From assembly GCF_019599275.1 (NCBI RefSeq), contig NZ_JAHZTD010000003.1:1-64000 (forward strand): DNA of 64,000 nucleotides, given 5' to 3'. The stretch's first letter is position 1; each line of letters starts with the position of its first letter. This stretch comes from Hymenobacter sp. HSC-4F20. Lineage in GTDB: Bacteria > Bacteroidota > Bacteroidia > Cytophagales > Hymenobacteraceae. Below are positions 24,747 through 32,241 of this stretch, piece by piece. The notes under the pieces were generated by a model. It had not been told where the DNA came from and made no database searches. It saw only the letters and a program-made list of their open reading frames with translations. Both the position numbers and the translations under genes were made by a program.

Positions 24747-24778
24747 CAAAGATAGGGGGCTTTTTTGCCCCGTGTCAA
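24747..24778 (-). promoter_or_regulatory. Promoter of tRNA-Leu
   Basis: On the minus strand TTG (complement of 24776-24778) is followed after 21 nt by a perfect -7 box TATCTTTG (24754 to 24747). The mature tRNA starts about 48 nt later. Spacing suits Bacteroidetes promoters. Confidence 0.75.
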
Positions 24779-24831
24779 GCTTTTGCTTAAAAAAACCTCA
24801 TAATTTTTTTCAAAAAAAGCGTGATTTCACG

Positions 24832-25548
24832 CTATACAGGCTGTTTTTCAGCGGATTGCAGCTCCGTTTTGAATCGTTTTTTTACTACAATTTCTAATTG
24901 TTTCAGCAGCGGAATAGCCACCACCAGCCACGCAGCCCCCGCCGCAAAGCCCGCCAGCACATCGGTGGCGTAGTGCACGCGCAGGTACACGCGGGTTAGG
25001 CCGATGAGCAGAATTAGGGCTACCAGCCCCGTTACCAAGGCGTAACGCAGGGCTGGTCGTCGCACGTGCGTCCAGACCAGGTAGACGAGCAGGCCGTAGA
25101 ACGAGGCCGATATCATGGCATGGCCACTTGGGAAGCTCAGCCCCGAGGCCGAGGTGAGTGGCAGCAAGGGCCGGGGCCGCTGGTAGAGCTGCTTGAGCAC
25201 CAGATTCAGGCTAATACTACCCAGCGCTACTACGGGCACCAGCAGCGAGTACCAGCGGTGCCGCCGCACTAGCAGAAACCAATTGATCAGCAGGCAAGCC
25301 GCCGCGGAGATAAAATTGCGCGAGGCCAAGAACGTAATGCTTTCTACCCACGGCTGCCGCTCGGCCCCCAGCAGCTGCCGTGCCCACCGGAAGGCCGCCG
25401 CATCGAAGGTGGCCGCATCCTGGTCGAATACCTCGCGTCCCAGGGCCAGAAACGCCACTACCCCCAAAGTGCCCAAGGCCAGGGTAATGGCAAATTCGGT
25501 GAGAAATAAGGTGAAGCCGGCCAGCAACCGGCGCAGAGCTGTTGTCAT
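24832..25548 (-). CDS. PAP2-family membrane phosphatase (paralogue)
   Basis: A 238 aa six-span membrane phosphatase with motifs KQLYQRPRP, FPSGHAM and TRVYLRVHYATD. It is strongly similar in layout and sequence to the protein encoded at 23831-24499 (for example ATDVLAGFAAG against ATDVAAGFAAG), so the two arose by duplication. The C-terminus has a basic tail (VVKKRFKTELQSAEKQP) absent in its twin. Likely a lipid phosphate phosphatase. Start ATG 25548 is preferred over 25572. It is divergent from the methyltransferase gene. Confidence 0.92.
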   Translation of the reverse strand: MTTALRRLLAGFTLFLTEFAITLALGTLGVVAFLALGREVFDQDAATFDAAAFRWARQLLGAERQPWVESITFLASRNFISAAACLLINWFLLVRRHRWYSLLVPVVALGSISLNLVLKQLYQRPRPLLPLTSASGLSFPSGHAMISASFYGLLVYLVWTHVRRPALRYALVTGLVALILLIGLTRVYLRVHYATDVLAGFAAGAAWLVVAIPLLKQLEIVVKKRFKTELQSAEKQPV

Positions 25549-25622
25549 ACTTCCTGATACGATGCCCGCCACATTTTCGGACGCTACCTCCTCCGGTGCG
25601 CGGCATCCTGATAGCTTTGCAT

Positions 25623-26267
25623 ATGCCCCGTCTTCCCGATTCTGGCTTCGATGTAGTAGCTGCCTTTTATGATCCGCTGGCGCGGCTGGTGTACGGGCGA
25701 GCCTTGCAACATGCTCAGCAAGCAGCGCTGGAAGCTGGCGTACGGCCTGAAAGTAGGCGTGTGCTTATCATTGGGGGCGGCACTGGCTGGGTGCTGGGCG
25801 AAGTGCTCCGGCGCCAGCCCGAGGCGCGGATACTCTACCTGGAAGCTTCCCCGCAGATGGTGTATCGTAGCCAATGGTGGCTTACGCGGCATTGCCCTCA
25901 ACATAGCGGGCAAGTCGAGTTTCGGGTGGGTACGGAAGTTGCCCTGCGGCCCGAGGAGCAGTTTGAGGTTGTCATTACCTTTTTCTTTCTGGATTTGTTT
26001 GAGCCCGTGCGGCTGCGGAGCATCGTAGCCCGCCTTGGCCTGGCCTTACACCCGGCCGGCGCGTGGCTGCTCGCCGACTTTGCTGCTCCCCGCCGCTGGT
26101 GGCAACGGCTGCTGCTCCAGCTTATGTATTGGTTTTTCGGAGCTACTACCCAGATCAGCGCCAGAAAGCGCCCTCCCATTGAAGCCGAGCTAAGGCAGTT
26201 AGGCCTGCACTGTGCCCCGGCCGGAAGGTTTTTCCGGGGCATGGTTGAGGCCAGCGTGTGGCGGTAG
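25623..26267 (+). CDS. Class I SAM-dependent methyltransferase-like protein
   Basis: A 214 aa cytoplasmic or membrane-associated protein. The N-terminal half has the Rossmann motif I VLIIGGGTGWVLGEV (about residues 46-60), an acidic end of strand 2 (ILYLEASPQM), and motif IV-like FEVVITFFFLDLF. The later part is hydrophobic and aromatic (RWWQRLLLQLMYWFFG), suggesting membrane association or a lipophilic substrate. Substrate unknown; ubiquinone/menaquinone-type or phospholipid methylases have similar form. It starts 74 nt from the divergent PAP2 gene, and a TAGCTTTG box ends 3 nt before its ATG. Confidence 0.82.
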   Translation: MPRLPDSGFDVVAAFYDPLARLVYGRALQHAQQAALEAGVRPESRRVLIIGGGTGWVLGEVLRRQPEARILYLEASPQMVYRSQWWLTRHCPQHSGQVEFRVGTEVALRPEEQFEVVITFFFLDLFEPVRLRSIVARLGLALHPAGAWLLADFAAPRRWWQRLLLQLMYWFFGATTQISARKRPPIEAELRQLGLHCAPAGRFFRGMVEASVWR

Positions 26268-26388
26268 CCCCACTTCAGGAGGCCACGACTTGCTTTCTCC
26301 CTTCTAGTTTCTACCCCCAACCCTATCAGCTCTGCTAAAGACCTGTTAGGTTAGCGTTTCCTTTCTATTCTTTTCTATTTCTCTGCGT

Positions 26389-28245
26389 ATGACGATGCGG
26401 AAAACTGCCGCCCTGCTGCTGCTAGCCCTACCCCTCGCACTGGCCCGACCCGTTCAGGCCCAGGCGCCGGTTCAGTACAATCTTTCCTTCCCGAATGCCG
26501 CGCACCACGAAGCGCGTATCACCGCTACGTTTCGAGAGTTGCCCGCCGGACCGTTGCAAGTGCGGATGGCCCGCTCCTCCCCTGGCCGCTACGCCCTGCA
26601 TGAGTTTGCCAAGAACGTATACGATGTGCAGGCCACGGACTCTAAGGGGCAACCTCTGTCGGTGGTGAAGCCCGACCCCTACGGCTGGACGGTAGCCGGC
26701 CACGATGGCACCGTGACGTTTACCTACACTCTGTTCGGCGACCGGACTGACGGCACCTACGCTGGCATTGATGCCCGCCACGCTCACCTGAACATCCCCG
26801 CCACCCTGGCGTATGCCCAGGGCTTGGAGCAGCGCCCCGCCGAGGTGAAGTTTGCCCTACCCCAGGGCTGGACGGTAGCCTCCCAGCTACGCCCCGATGC
26901 GGGCGGTGCCACCTGGTACGCGCCCAACCTGCAGTACCTCATGGATTCGCCTACCTCCCTGGGCCCGCAGCAAGTGCGCACTTGGCAGGAACAGGGCAAA
27001 ACCATTGAGCTGCAGGTGCTGCACGAGGGTACGCCCGCCGAGTTGGATGCGTACACCGAGCAAACCAAGAAGATTGTACGCGAGGCCGCTGCCATCTTCG
27101 GCGGCCTGCCCGACTACGATTTCGGGCGCTACACCTTCGTGGCCAACTACCTGCCCCAGACTAGCTCCGACGGCATGGAGCACCGCAACTCTACCAGCCT
27201 CACCAGCAACCGCCCGTTGCGCGGCCCCAGCGCCATCGATAACCTGGGTACCGTCTCGCACGAGTTTTTTCATAGCTGGAACGTGGAGCGCCTGCGCCCC
27301 CAGGACCTGGAGCCCTTTGACTTTCAGCGCGCCAACATGAGCAGCAACCTGTGGTTTGCCGAGGGCTTTACCCAATACTACGGCGACTTGCTGCTGCGCC
27401 GCGCCGGAATATTCACCGATGAGCAGTACTGCCAGGAAGCCCTTAGCGGAGTGGTGGATGCTATGCTGACCATGCCCGGCCCGAAGCGCTACTCGCCGGT
27501 GTACATGAGCCAACAGGCGCCCTTCGTGGATGCCGCCGCGGCCATCGACCCCAACAACCGCTCGAACACCTACCTAAGCTACTACTACATCGGGGCGGGC
27601 AATGCCTTGGCCCTGGACTTGCAGCTGCGCCAGCGCTTCAAATCCGACCTCGACACGTATATGCGCGCGCTTTGGAAAGAGCACGGCCAGCAGCAGAACT
27701 ACGCCCCCGCCAAGCCCTACACCCTCCGCGACCTGCAACGGGTGCTGGGTCAGGTAACTAAGGATACCACCTTTGCCGGCCAGTTTTTCCGTCAGCACAT
27801 CACCGGCCACGAGGCGCATAACTACGAGCAGCTCCTGGCCCCGGCTGGGTTGCTGGTGCGGCGGGCCCACGCCGGCCAGGCCACGCTGGAAGCCCGCCTA
27901 CAGTTCAACCCCGACAGCAGCGCCACCTTGGGCACTACCCTACTGGGTAGCCCCTTCTACCTCGCCGGCCTCGACCGGGAAGACGTGGTGCTGAAGCTGG
28001 ATGGCCGTAAGCCCACTAATGCCAAGGAAGTGCAAAAGCTCCTGGCGGCTCACAAACCCGGCGACGTCATTCAGGTGGAAGCCCGCGCCCGCGACGGGGT
28101 GCGCACCGTACCGGTTACCCTCCAGGAAAACTCTGACCTCGAAGTGGTGCCCTACGAAAAAGCTGACCGCCCCGTGAGCAAAGCTCAGAAGAAGTTCCGG
28201 GACGAATGGCTGAATGCCAAGGCCAAAGCAACGGCAAAGCGGTAG
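26389..28245 (+). CDS. M61 family glycyl aminopeptidase-like metalloprotease with PDZ domain
   Basis: Secreted zinc peptidase of 618 aa. It has a signal peptide (TAALLLLALPLALARPVQAQ), an N-terminal beta domain, the zinc-binding HEFFH at residues 291-295 followed by SWNVERLRP and the third ligand in NLWFAEGFTQYYGD (about 325), then a C-terminal PDZ region (GSPFYLAGLDREDVVLKLDGRKPTNAKEVQKLL, about 520-590). Family M61 enzymes cleave N-terminal glycine or alanine. All catalytic residues are present. Monocistronic, with a strong terminator. Confidence 0.95.
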   Translation: MTMRKTAALLLLALPLALARPVQAQAPVQYNLSFPNAAHHEARITATFRELPAGPLQVRMARSSPGRYALHEFAKNVYDVQATDSKGQPLSVVKPDPYGWTVAGHDGTVTFTYTLFGDRTDGTYAGIDARHAHLNIPATLAYAQGLEQRPAEVKFALPQGWTVASQLRPDAGGATWYAPNLQYLMDSPTSLGPQQVRTWQEQGKTIELQVLHEGTPAELDAYTEQTKKIVREAAAIFGGLPDYDFGRYTFVANYLPQTSSDGMEHRNSTSLTSNRPLRGPSAIDNLGTVSHEFFHSWNVERLRPQDLEPFDFQRANMSSNLWFAEGFTQYYGDLLLRRAGIFTDEQYCQEALSGVVDAMLTMPGPKRYSPVYMSQQAPFVDAAAAIDPNNRSNTYLSYYYIGAGNALALDLQLRQRFKSDLDTYMRALWKEHGQQQNYAPAKPYTLRDLQRVLGQVTKDTTFAGQFFRQHITGHEAHNYEQLLAPAGLLVRRAHAGQATLEARLQFNPDSSATLGTTLLGSPFYLAGLDREDVVLKLDGRKPTNAKEVQKLLAAHKPGDVIQVEARARDGVRTVPVTLQENSDLEVVPYEKADRPVSKAQKKFRDEWLNAKAKATAKR

Positions 28246-28272
28246 CCCGCATTCCCTACCCCTCCGAAACAA

Positions 28273-28310
28273 ACAAGCCCCTACCTCACAGCTGCGGGGT
28301 AGGGGCTTGT
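28273..28310. terminator. Hairpin terminator between convergent M61 and Bax-inhibitor genes
   Basis: Perfect 13-bp arms ACAAGCCCCTACC / GGTAGGGGCTTGT with a 12-nt loop. No T-run but placed 27 nt past the stop codon and 26 nt before the convergent gene end. Confidence 0.75.
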
Positions 28311-28335
28311 GGTGAGTAGAACTCTTTCCCTGCTA

Positions 28336-29067
28336 TTAACGCCGACGGCCGAAAATGCGCAGCAAAAACAGAAACAGGTTGATAAAGTCGAGGTAGAGGG
28401 TAAGAGCCCCCAGCACGGCGGCTTTGCGGTCCGTGGCCTCATCTTCCAGACCCACAAAAGCCAGGGCTTTCAGCTTCTGCGTATCGTAGGCGGTTAGGGC
28501 CACAAACAGAATAACGCCAATAAACGAGGTGATGGTGTGCAGCACCGAGTTCAGCCAGAACATATTCACCACGGAAGCAATGATAAGCCCTACCAGGCCC
28601 ATCATCAGCACATTGCCCCAGTGTGCCAGGTTCGTGCGCGTGAAGTAGCCGTAGAGGCTCATCACGGCGAACGTCCCGCCTGTTACGAAGAAAGTAGAAG
28701 CAATGGAGTCAGCGGTGAAAACCAGGAAAATCACGCTCAGGGTAATGCCACCAAGGGCCGAATACGCAATGAATGCGCCCGTGATGGACGAGGCCGACAT
28801 GTCGAAGGCGCGGCTGGAGATATAGCCAACCACAAACATTTCCAGCAGCAACAATCCAAAGAAAACCAGGCGGTTGCCCACCACCACTTCCACTAGTTCG
28901 GGCATGGAGCTAACGAGCATAGCTACCCCACCGGTCAGGGCCAAGGCGCCGGCCATCCAGCCGTACACTTGCTGCATAAACGTGCCCTGAATGCGGGCAG
29001 CCTCTTCAGCGCTGATGTGCAAAACCGGCTGCACTTCCTCTTGCTGCTCGGGTACAAATTCTTCCAT
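28336..29067 (-). CDS. Bax inhibitor-1/YccA family membrane protein
   Basis: Inner-membrane protein of 243 aa with seven hydrophobic segments after a 25-residue acidic, Gln-rich N-terminal tail. Family features: TFMQQVYGWMAGALALTGGVA (TM1), ISSRAFDMSASSITGAFIAYSALGGITLSVIF, and the C-terminal DTQKLKA...YLDFINLFLFLLRIFG with the Asp pair of the pH-sensitive calcium leak pore. Bacterial relatives modulate FtsH or act as Ca2+ leak channels. Monocistronic. Confidence 0.95.
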   Translation of the reverse strand: MEEFVPEQQEEVQPVLHISAEEAARIQGTFMQQVYGWMAGALALTGGVAMLVSSMPELVEVVVGNRLVFFGLLLLEMFVVGYISSRAFDMSASSITGAFIAYSALGGITLSVIFLVFTADSIASTFFVTGGTFAVMSLYGYFTRTNLAHWGNVLMMGLVGLIIASVVNMFWLNSVLHTITSFIGVILFVALTAYDTQKLKALAFVGLEDEATDRKAAVLGALTLYLDFINLFLFLLRIFGRRR

Positions 29068-29167
29068 GAAGTAGATAAAGTAAGGGATTAGAAAAATACA
29101 GTTGGCGTGCCTAAAGTACAGATTTTAGCGTATGCTGCTGCTCCGTTTAGCTCCATTACTTAGCAGA

Positions 29168-29821
29168 TTATTCGCCCGTGTAAAGGCGCCAGGCCAGCAC
29201 CAGCAGAAAGCCCACTACGCCCAGCGCTAGAATGCGCAGGCCATGGGCACGGTCCTGAGGAATGAAACCATACACCTGCCGACCATCGGGCAGTTGCTTT
29301 TTATGCGAGTACAGGTGCCAGCCGATAAACAGGGCAATGACACCGCCCAGCAAGGCCGTTACGTAGCCAAATACTACCCAGGCTTTTTGGCGGGGCTCGG
29401 GCTGGGCTAGGTCCTGAATGCGTTGCTGCCGCAGCCGTTCCGTGAGAGCCGGGCTAACGTCGTGGCCGCGCTGGCGCAAGATGCGGCGGGCCAGGGCCAC
29501 ATCGAAACTATTCCACTCGTCGGGCTTCAGCAGGATGTCGAGTAGCTCATCATCGGTGAAGTTGAAGAGGTAATGGTCGGCGGGGGCGTTGGCGGTTAGC
29601 TCGTCGCTGGCGGCCAACTCCAGGGCGTGAGCGCGCTCAAAGTCCTCGGGGCGCAGCTGCACCACGAAGTAGGTGCTAGTAGGGTTAAAGGCAAACGACG
29701 GGTCGATGCGCGGCTGATCGAAGGCGGTTTCGTAGGGAATATCCTGCTCGTGCAGCAACTGGAGCAGAGGCTGAGCAACTTCCACGGAAGCAAACCGCTG
29801 ATAGGATTGATAGTCAGACAT
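29168..29821 (-). CDS. DUF2007-like N-terminal protein with two membrane segments
   Basis: A 217 aa protein. Residues 1-70 resemble DUF2007-type putative signal-transducing modules (SVEVAQPLLQLLHEQDIPYETAF, YFVVQLRPEDFERAHALE), small beta-alpha units joined to membrane proteins. A helical middle (DDELLDILLKPDEWNSFDVALARRILRQRG) is followed by two transmembrane segments near the C-terminus (about 150-170 and 192-212). No catalytic residues are visible. Family assignment is by pattern and tentative. Confidence 0.75.
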   Translation of the reverse strand: MSDYQSYQRFASVEVAQPLLQLLHEQDIPYETAFDQPRIDPSFAFNPTSTYFVVQLRPEDFERAHALELAASDELTANAPADHYLFNFTDDELLDILLKPDEWNSFDVALARRILRQRGHDVSPALTERLRQQRIQDLAQPEPRQKAWVVFGYVTALLGGVIALFIGWHLYSHKKQLPDGRQVYGFIPQDRAHGLRILALGVVGFLLVLAWRLYTGE

Positions 29822-29941
29822 AGGGTAGCAAGGTAAACGGCGGTGAAGGTGGCAGTTTTTTCCGGGCTGGGCACGGTAACGGGGCGCGTAGCGTTTCGTA
29901 CCTTAGATGCCGGTTCACCCAACGGCTCCGGCCGCCCTCCT

Positions 29942-30517
29942 ATGCTCCGATTCCTTTCCCTTCTCACCTGCGGCTTATTGCTGGCCGGCGCGGTTCAGGC
30001 CCAAGTTCAGGCGCCGGAACAGCCCGCGCCTACCCCCCGCCTCGGCCTCAAGCCTTCGTACAGCCTCAATGCCGGGGCCATGTTTGCGGGCCGTTACGGC
30101 TCAGCCACCTACCTCAGCCCTACGGTTTCCGCGCCGGTTACCAACCGTTTCTCGGTATTTGGCGGCGTTACTTACATGCGCGTGATGCCGGGGGCAGCGT
30201 ACCTGCCCTTTGGTGAGGCTGGCCGCATCGGGGCCACGGCCCAGAACCGCTACCTCATTCAGGGCGGCGGCCAGTATGCCTTGTCGCCGCGCGTGACCCT
30301 GACGGGCTCGGCGTGGAAAGACCTGACGCCTACCTCCGGTTTTCAGGTGAACCCCTATGCTGGTTTTGGGGGCAACTTAGGCTCCGGCGTGAACCTGCGC
30401 GCCGACTACCACATCACCGAGAACTTCTCGGTGTCGGGTGGGGTGCGGGTAAGCAACGGTGCTACGGCCTACCCCGGTGCCTATTCGCCGCTCTACGGGC
30501 CGGGCGGGTACTGGTAA
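29942..30517 (+). CDS. Exported beta-rich (outer-membrane-like) protein
   Basis: A 191 aa protein with a signal peptide (LRFLSLLTCGLLLAGAVQA) and alternating aromatic/Gly strands (SLNAGAMFAGRYGSATYLSP, YLIQGGGQYALSPRVTLTGS, GVNLRADYHITENFSVSGGVRVSNG), as expected for a small beta-barrel. The C-terminus SPLYGPGGYW ends with an aromatic residue. The frame also opens at 29843, but the extra residues are not signal-like and the ATG at 29942 is the proper start. Function unknown. Confidence 0.78.
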   Translation: MLRFLSLLTCGLLLAGAVQAQVQAPEQPAPTPRLGLKPSYSLNAGAMFAGRYGSATYLSPTVSAPVTNRFSVFGGVTYMRVMPGAAYLPFGEAGRIGATAQNRYLIQGGGQYALSPRVTLTGSAWKDLTPTSGFQVNPYAGFGGNLGSGVNLRADYHITENFSVSGGVRVSNGATAYPGAYSPLYGPGGYW

Positions 30518-30540
30518 CCGTATCATCACGCAGAACTTGC

Positions 30541-30580
30541 CAAAGCCTCGGGAATCTTCCGGGGCTTTGTTGTTTCTTTG
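30541..30580 (+). terminator. Terminator after the beta-rich protein gene
   Basis: 11-bp stem CAAAGCCTCGG / CCGGGGCTTTG (one G-T pair), 7-nt loop, followed by TTGTTTCTTTG. Confidence 0.75.
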
Positions 30581-30610
30581 ACTACCTACTTTCTATCCTT
30601 CTTGCCGCGT

Positions 30611-31627
30611 ATGGCCCCTACCCCTCGCTTCGTCCGCAACCCGCAACTGGCCACCATCAAGCCCAACTACCCTGGCAACAAAATGATAGGGGCCGAGTAC
30701 TGCAACGGCGAGGAGCTGTACGAGCCCAATTTCGGCACCGTTATTAAATGGCAGCTGAGCGAGAATCCGCAGAAAGAAGAGAAAAAGGCCGATACTTGGG
30801 CGCCGGAGGTGGTAGACTGCACGGCATTTCTGCAAAGCCAGGAAGACGGCCTGGTGTGGCTGGGGCACGCCTGCTTTCTACTGCGCGTCAGTGGCAAAAC
30901 CATCCTGTTTGACCCGGTGCTGTTTTCGTCCATAGGGTTGCGCCACCGTCACCCCCTGCCCTGCCGCCCCGAGGACCTGACGAACCTCGACTACCTGCTG
31001 CTCAGCCACGGCCACCGCGACCATCTGGACGAAAAATCCATCAAGCTGCTGGCCCGCCAGAATCCGCAGCTGCGTGCGTTCGGTCCCCTAGGCATGGCCG
31101 GGCTGGTGCGCGGCATGGCCCGCACGCTGCCGGTGCAGGAAGCCGGCTGGTGGCAGCAGTTCGACTTAGGCCCGGATGCACCGTTCGAGCTGTTTTACCT
31201 GCCCGCCTCACACTGGCACCGCCGCGGCCTCTTCGACCTGAATACTGTGCTCTGGGGCTCCTTCCTGCTCCGCCTGCCTGATGGCCGAACCCTTTACTTT
31301 ATGGGCGACACATCGATGGCCGACCACTTCGAGGCCATTGAAAAGCAGTTTGGCCCCCTGGATGTGGTGCTGCTGCCCATTGGAGCCTATAAGCCGCCCT
31401 ACATGATGCAGATGAGCCACGTAAACCCGCACGAAGCCGCCAAAGCGGCTAACCTGCTACGGGCCGGCCACCTGGTGCCCATGCACTACGGCACCTTCGA
31501 CCTGAGCGACGAACCCGCCTCTGAGCCCATCCGGGAACTGCAGATGGTAGCCAATGGCAAAATGCTGCGCGGAGAGCTACACGTACCGGCCGTGGGGGAA
31601 GTGCTGCGCTGGCAGGACTGGGAATAA
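30611..31627 (+). CDS. MBL-fold metallohydrolase (NAPE-PLD/UlaG-like)
   Basis: A 338 aa cytoplasmic metallo-beta-lactamase-fold hydrolase: SHGHRDHLD (about residue 138, HxHxDH), GHACFLLRVSGKTILFDPVL at the start of the fold, LPASHWHRRGLFD, FMGDTSMADHF and the final MHYGTFDLSDEP. The ASHWHRR..D motif with substrate gate residues is typical of N-acyl-phosphatidylethanolamine phospholipase D-like proteins, although the true substrate is unknown. All metal ligands appear intact. The ATG at 30611 fits the family N-terminus. Confidence 0.92.
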   Translation: MAPTPRFVRNPQLATIKPNYPGNKMIGAEYCNGEELYEPNFGTVIKWQLSENPQKEEKKADTWAPEVVDCTAFLQSQEDGLVWLGHACFLLRVSGKTILFDPVLFSSIGLRHRHPLPCRPEDLTNLDYLLLSHGHRDHLDEKSIKLLARQNPQLRAFGPLGMAGLVRGMARTLPVQEAGWWQQFDLGPDAPFELFYLPASHWHRRGLFDLNTVLWGSFLLRLPDGRTLYFMGDTSMADHFEAIEKQFGPLDVVLLPIGAYKPPYMMQMSHVNPHEAAKAANLLRAGHLVPMHYGTFDLSDEPASEPIRELQMVANGKMLRGELHVPAVGEVLRWQDWE

Positions 31628-31700
31628 GCTTGGTTGTTGGCTAGATGATTTCTGGCTCCGTTTGCTGCTGATTAATACTAACAAGAACGTAATACGTGTC

Positions 31701-32036
31701 ATGTCAAGGACGTCTATAGAAGTAATTGAAAGCCTAATAAACAGTTACAGCTGCGAGCTGCGGCTGAAAACAATACACGAGCCCGAGCCGGCGGGTTGGT
31801 GCAGGTGGATTATTCAACCAGTGCCAGGCTACATAGAGTCGTCTACGGCTGGACCTTGCCCTGCTTATGAAGTGGAATGGGTGGATATCAATCCCATTGT
31901 AACTATTCACATTGGGCGCTTAGTTAAAGACAAGTACGTCAATTATCAGGCAGAATTAGAAGCCCAGCTCACCGCTGCTCGCGTTGCTTGGCAACATATT
32001 GATGGCCTGCTCCGCATTCACTTGCTGCACTCTTAA
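31701..32036 (+). CDS. Small low-GC orphan protein
   Basis: A 111 aa protein (MSRTSIEVIESLINSYSCEL...) of unknown family. Base composition and codon use (AATA, TTA, ATT) differ from neighbouring genes, which suggests recent acquisition. It is a compact alpha/beta sequence: strands ELRLKTIHEP, WCRWIIQPVPG, YEVEWVDINPIVTIHIGRL, then a C-terminal helix ELEAQLTAARVAWQHIDGLLR. The size and fold resemble immunity or DUF-type proteins near T6SS or toxin genes, but none is adjacent, so this is only a description. The stretch before it (31628-31700) is also AT-rich. Confidence 0.55.
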   Translation: MSRTSIEVIESLINSYSCELRLKTIHEPEPAGWCRWIIQPVPGYIESSTAGPCPAYEVEWVDINPIVTIHIGRLVKDKYVNYQAELEAQLTAARVAWQHIDGLLRIHLLHS

Positions 32037-32207
32037 TATAACATTGAACTCTAATAAAATTACCTCGATACGCTCTTATCAGTTGCCAAGTGTCGGTTGG
32101 GGCATTACGCACGAGTATGCGCCATTGTTGATTGGTTGTTGGTAGCTTTGAAATCTGTTTTCAATTGATGTGGCTGCCACTTGTCGGTTTGCGCTGTAGC
32201 AACCTGG

Positions 32208-32235
32208 CAACCGGCAACTGACAACCGGCAACTGA
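32208..32235. repeat. Tandem 14-mer repeat before the symporter start
   Basis: CAACCGGCAACTGA occurs twice in perfect tandem (32208-32221, 32222-32235), ending 6 nt before the ATG of the sodium symporter. Slippage here would change leader length or spacing. Confidence 0.75.
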
Positions 32236-32241
32236 TCCTCC

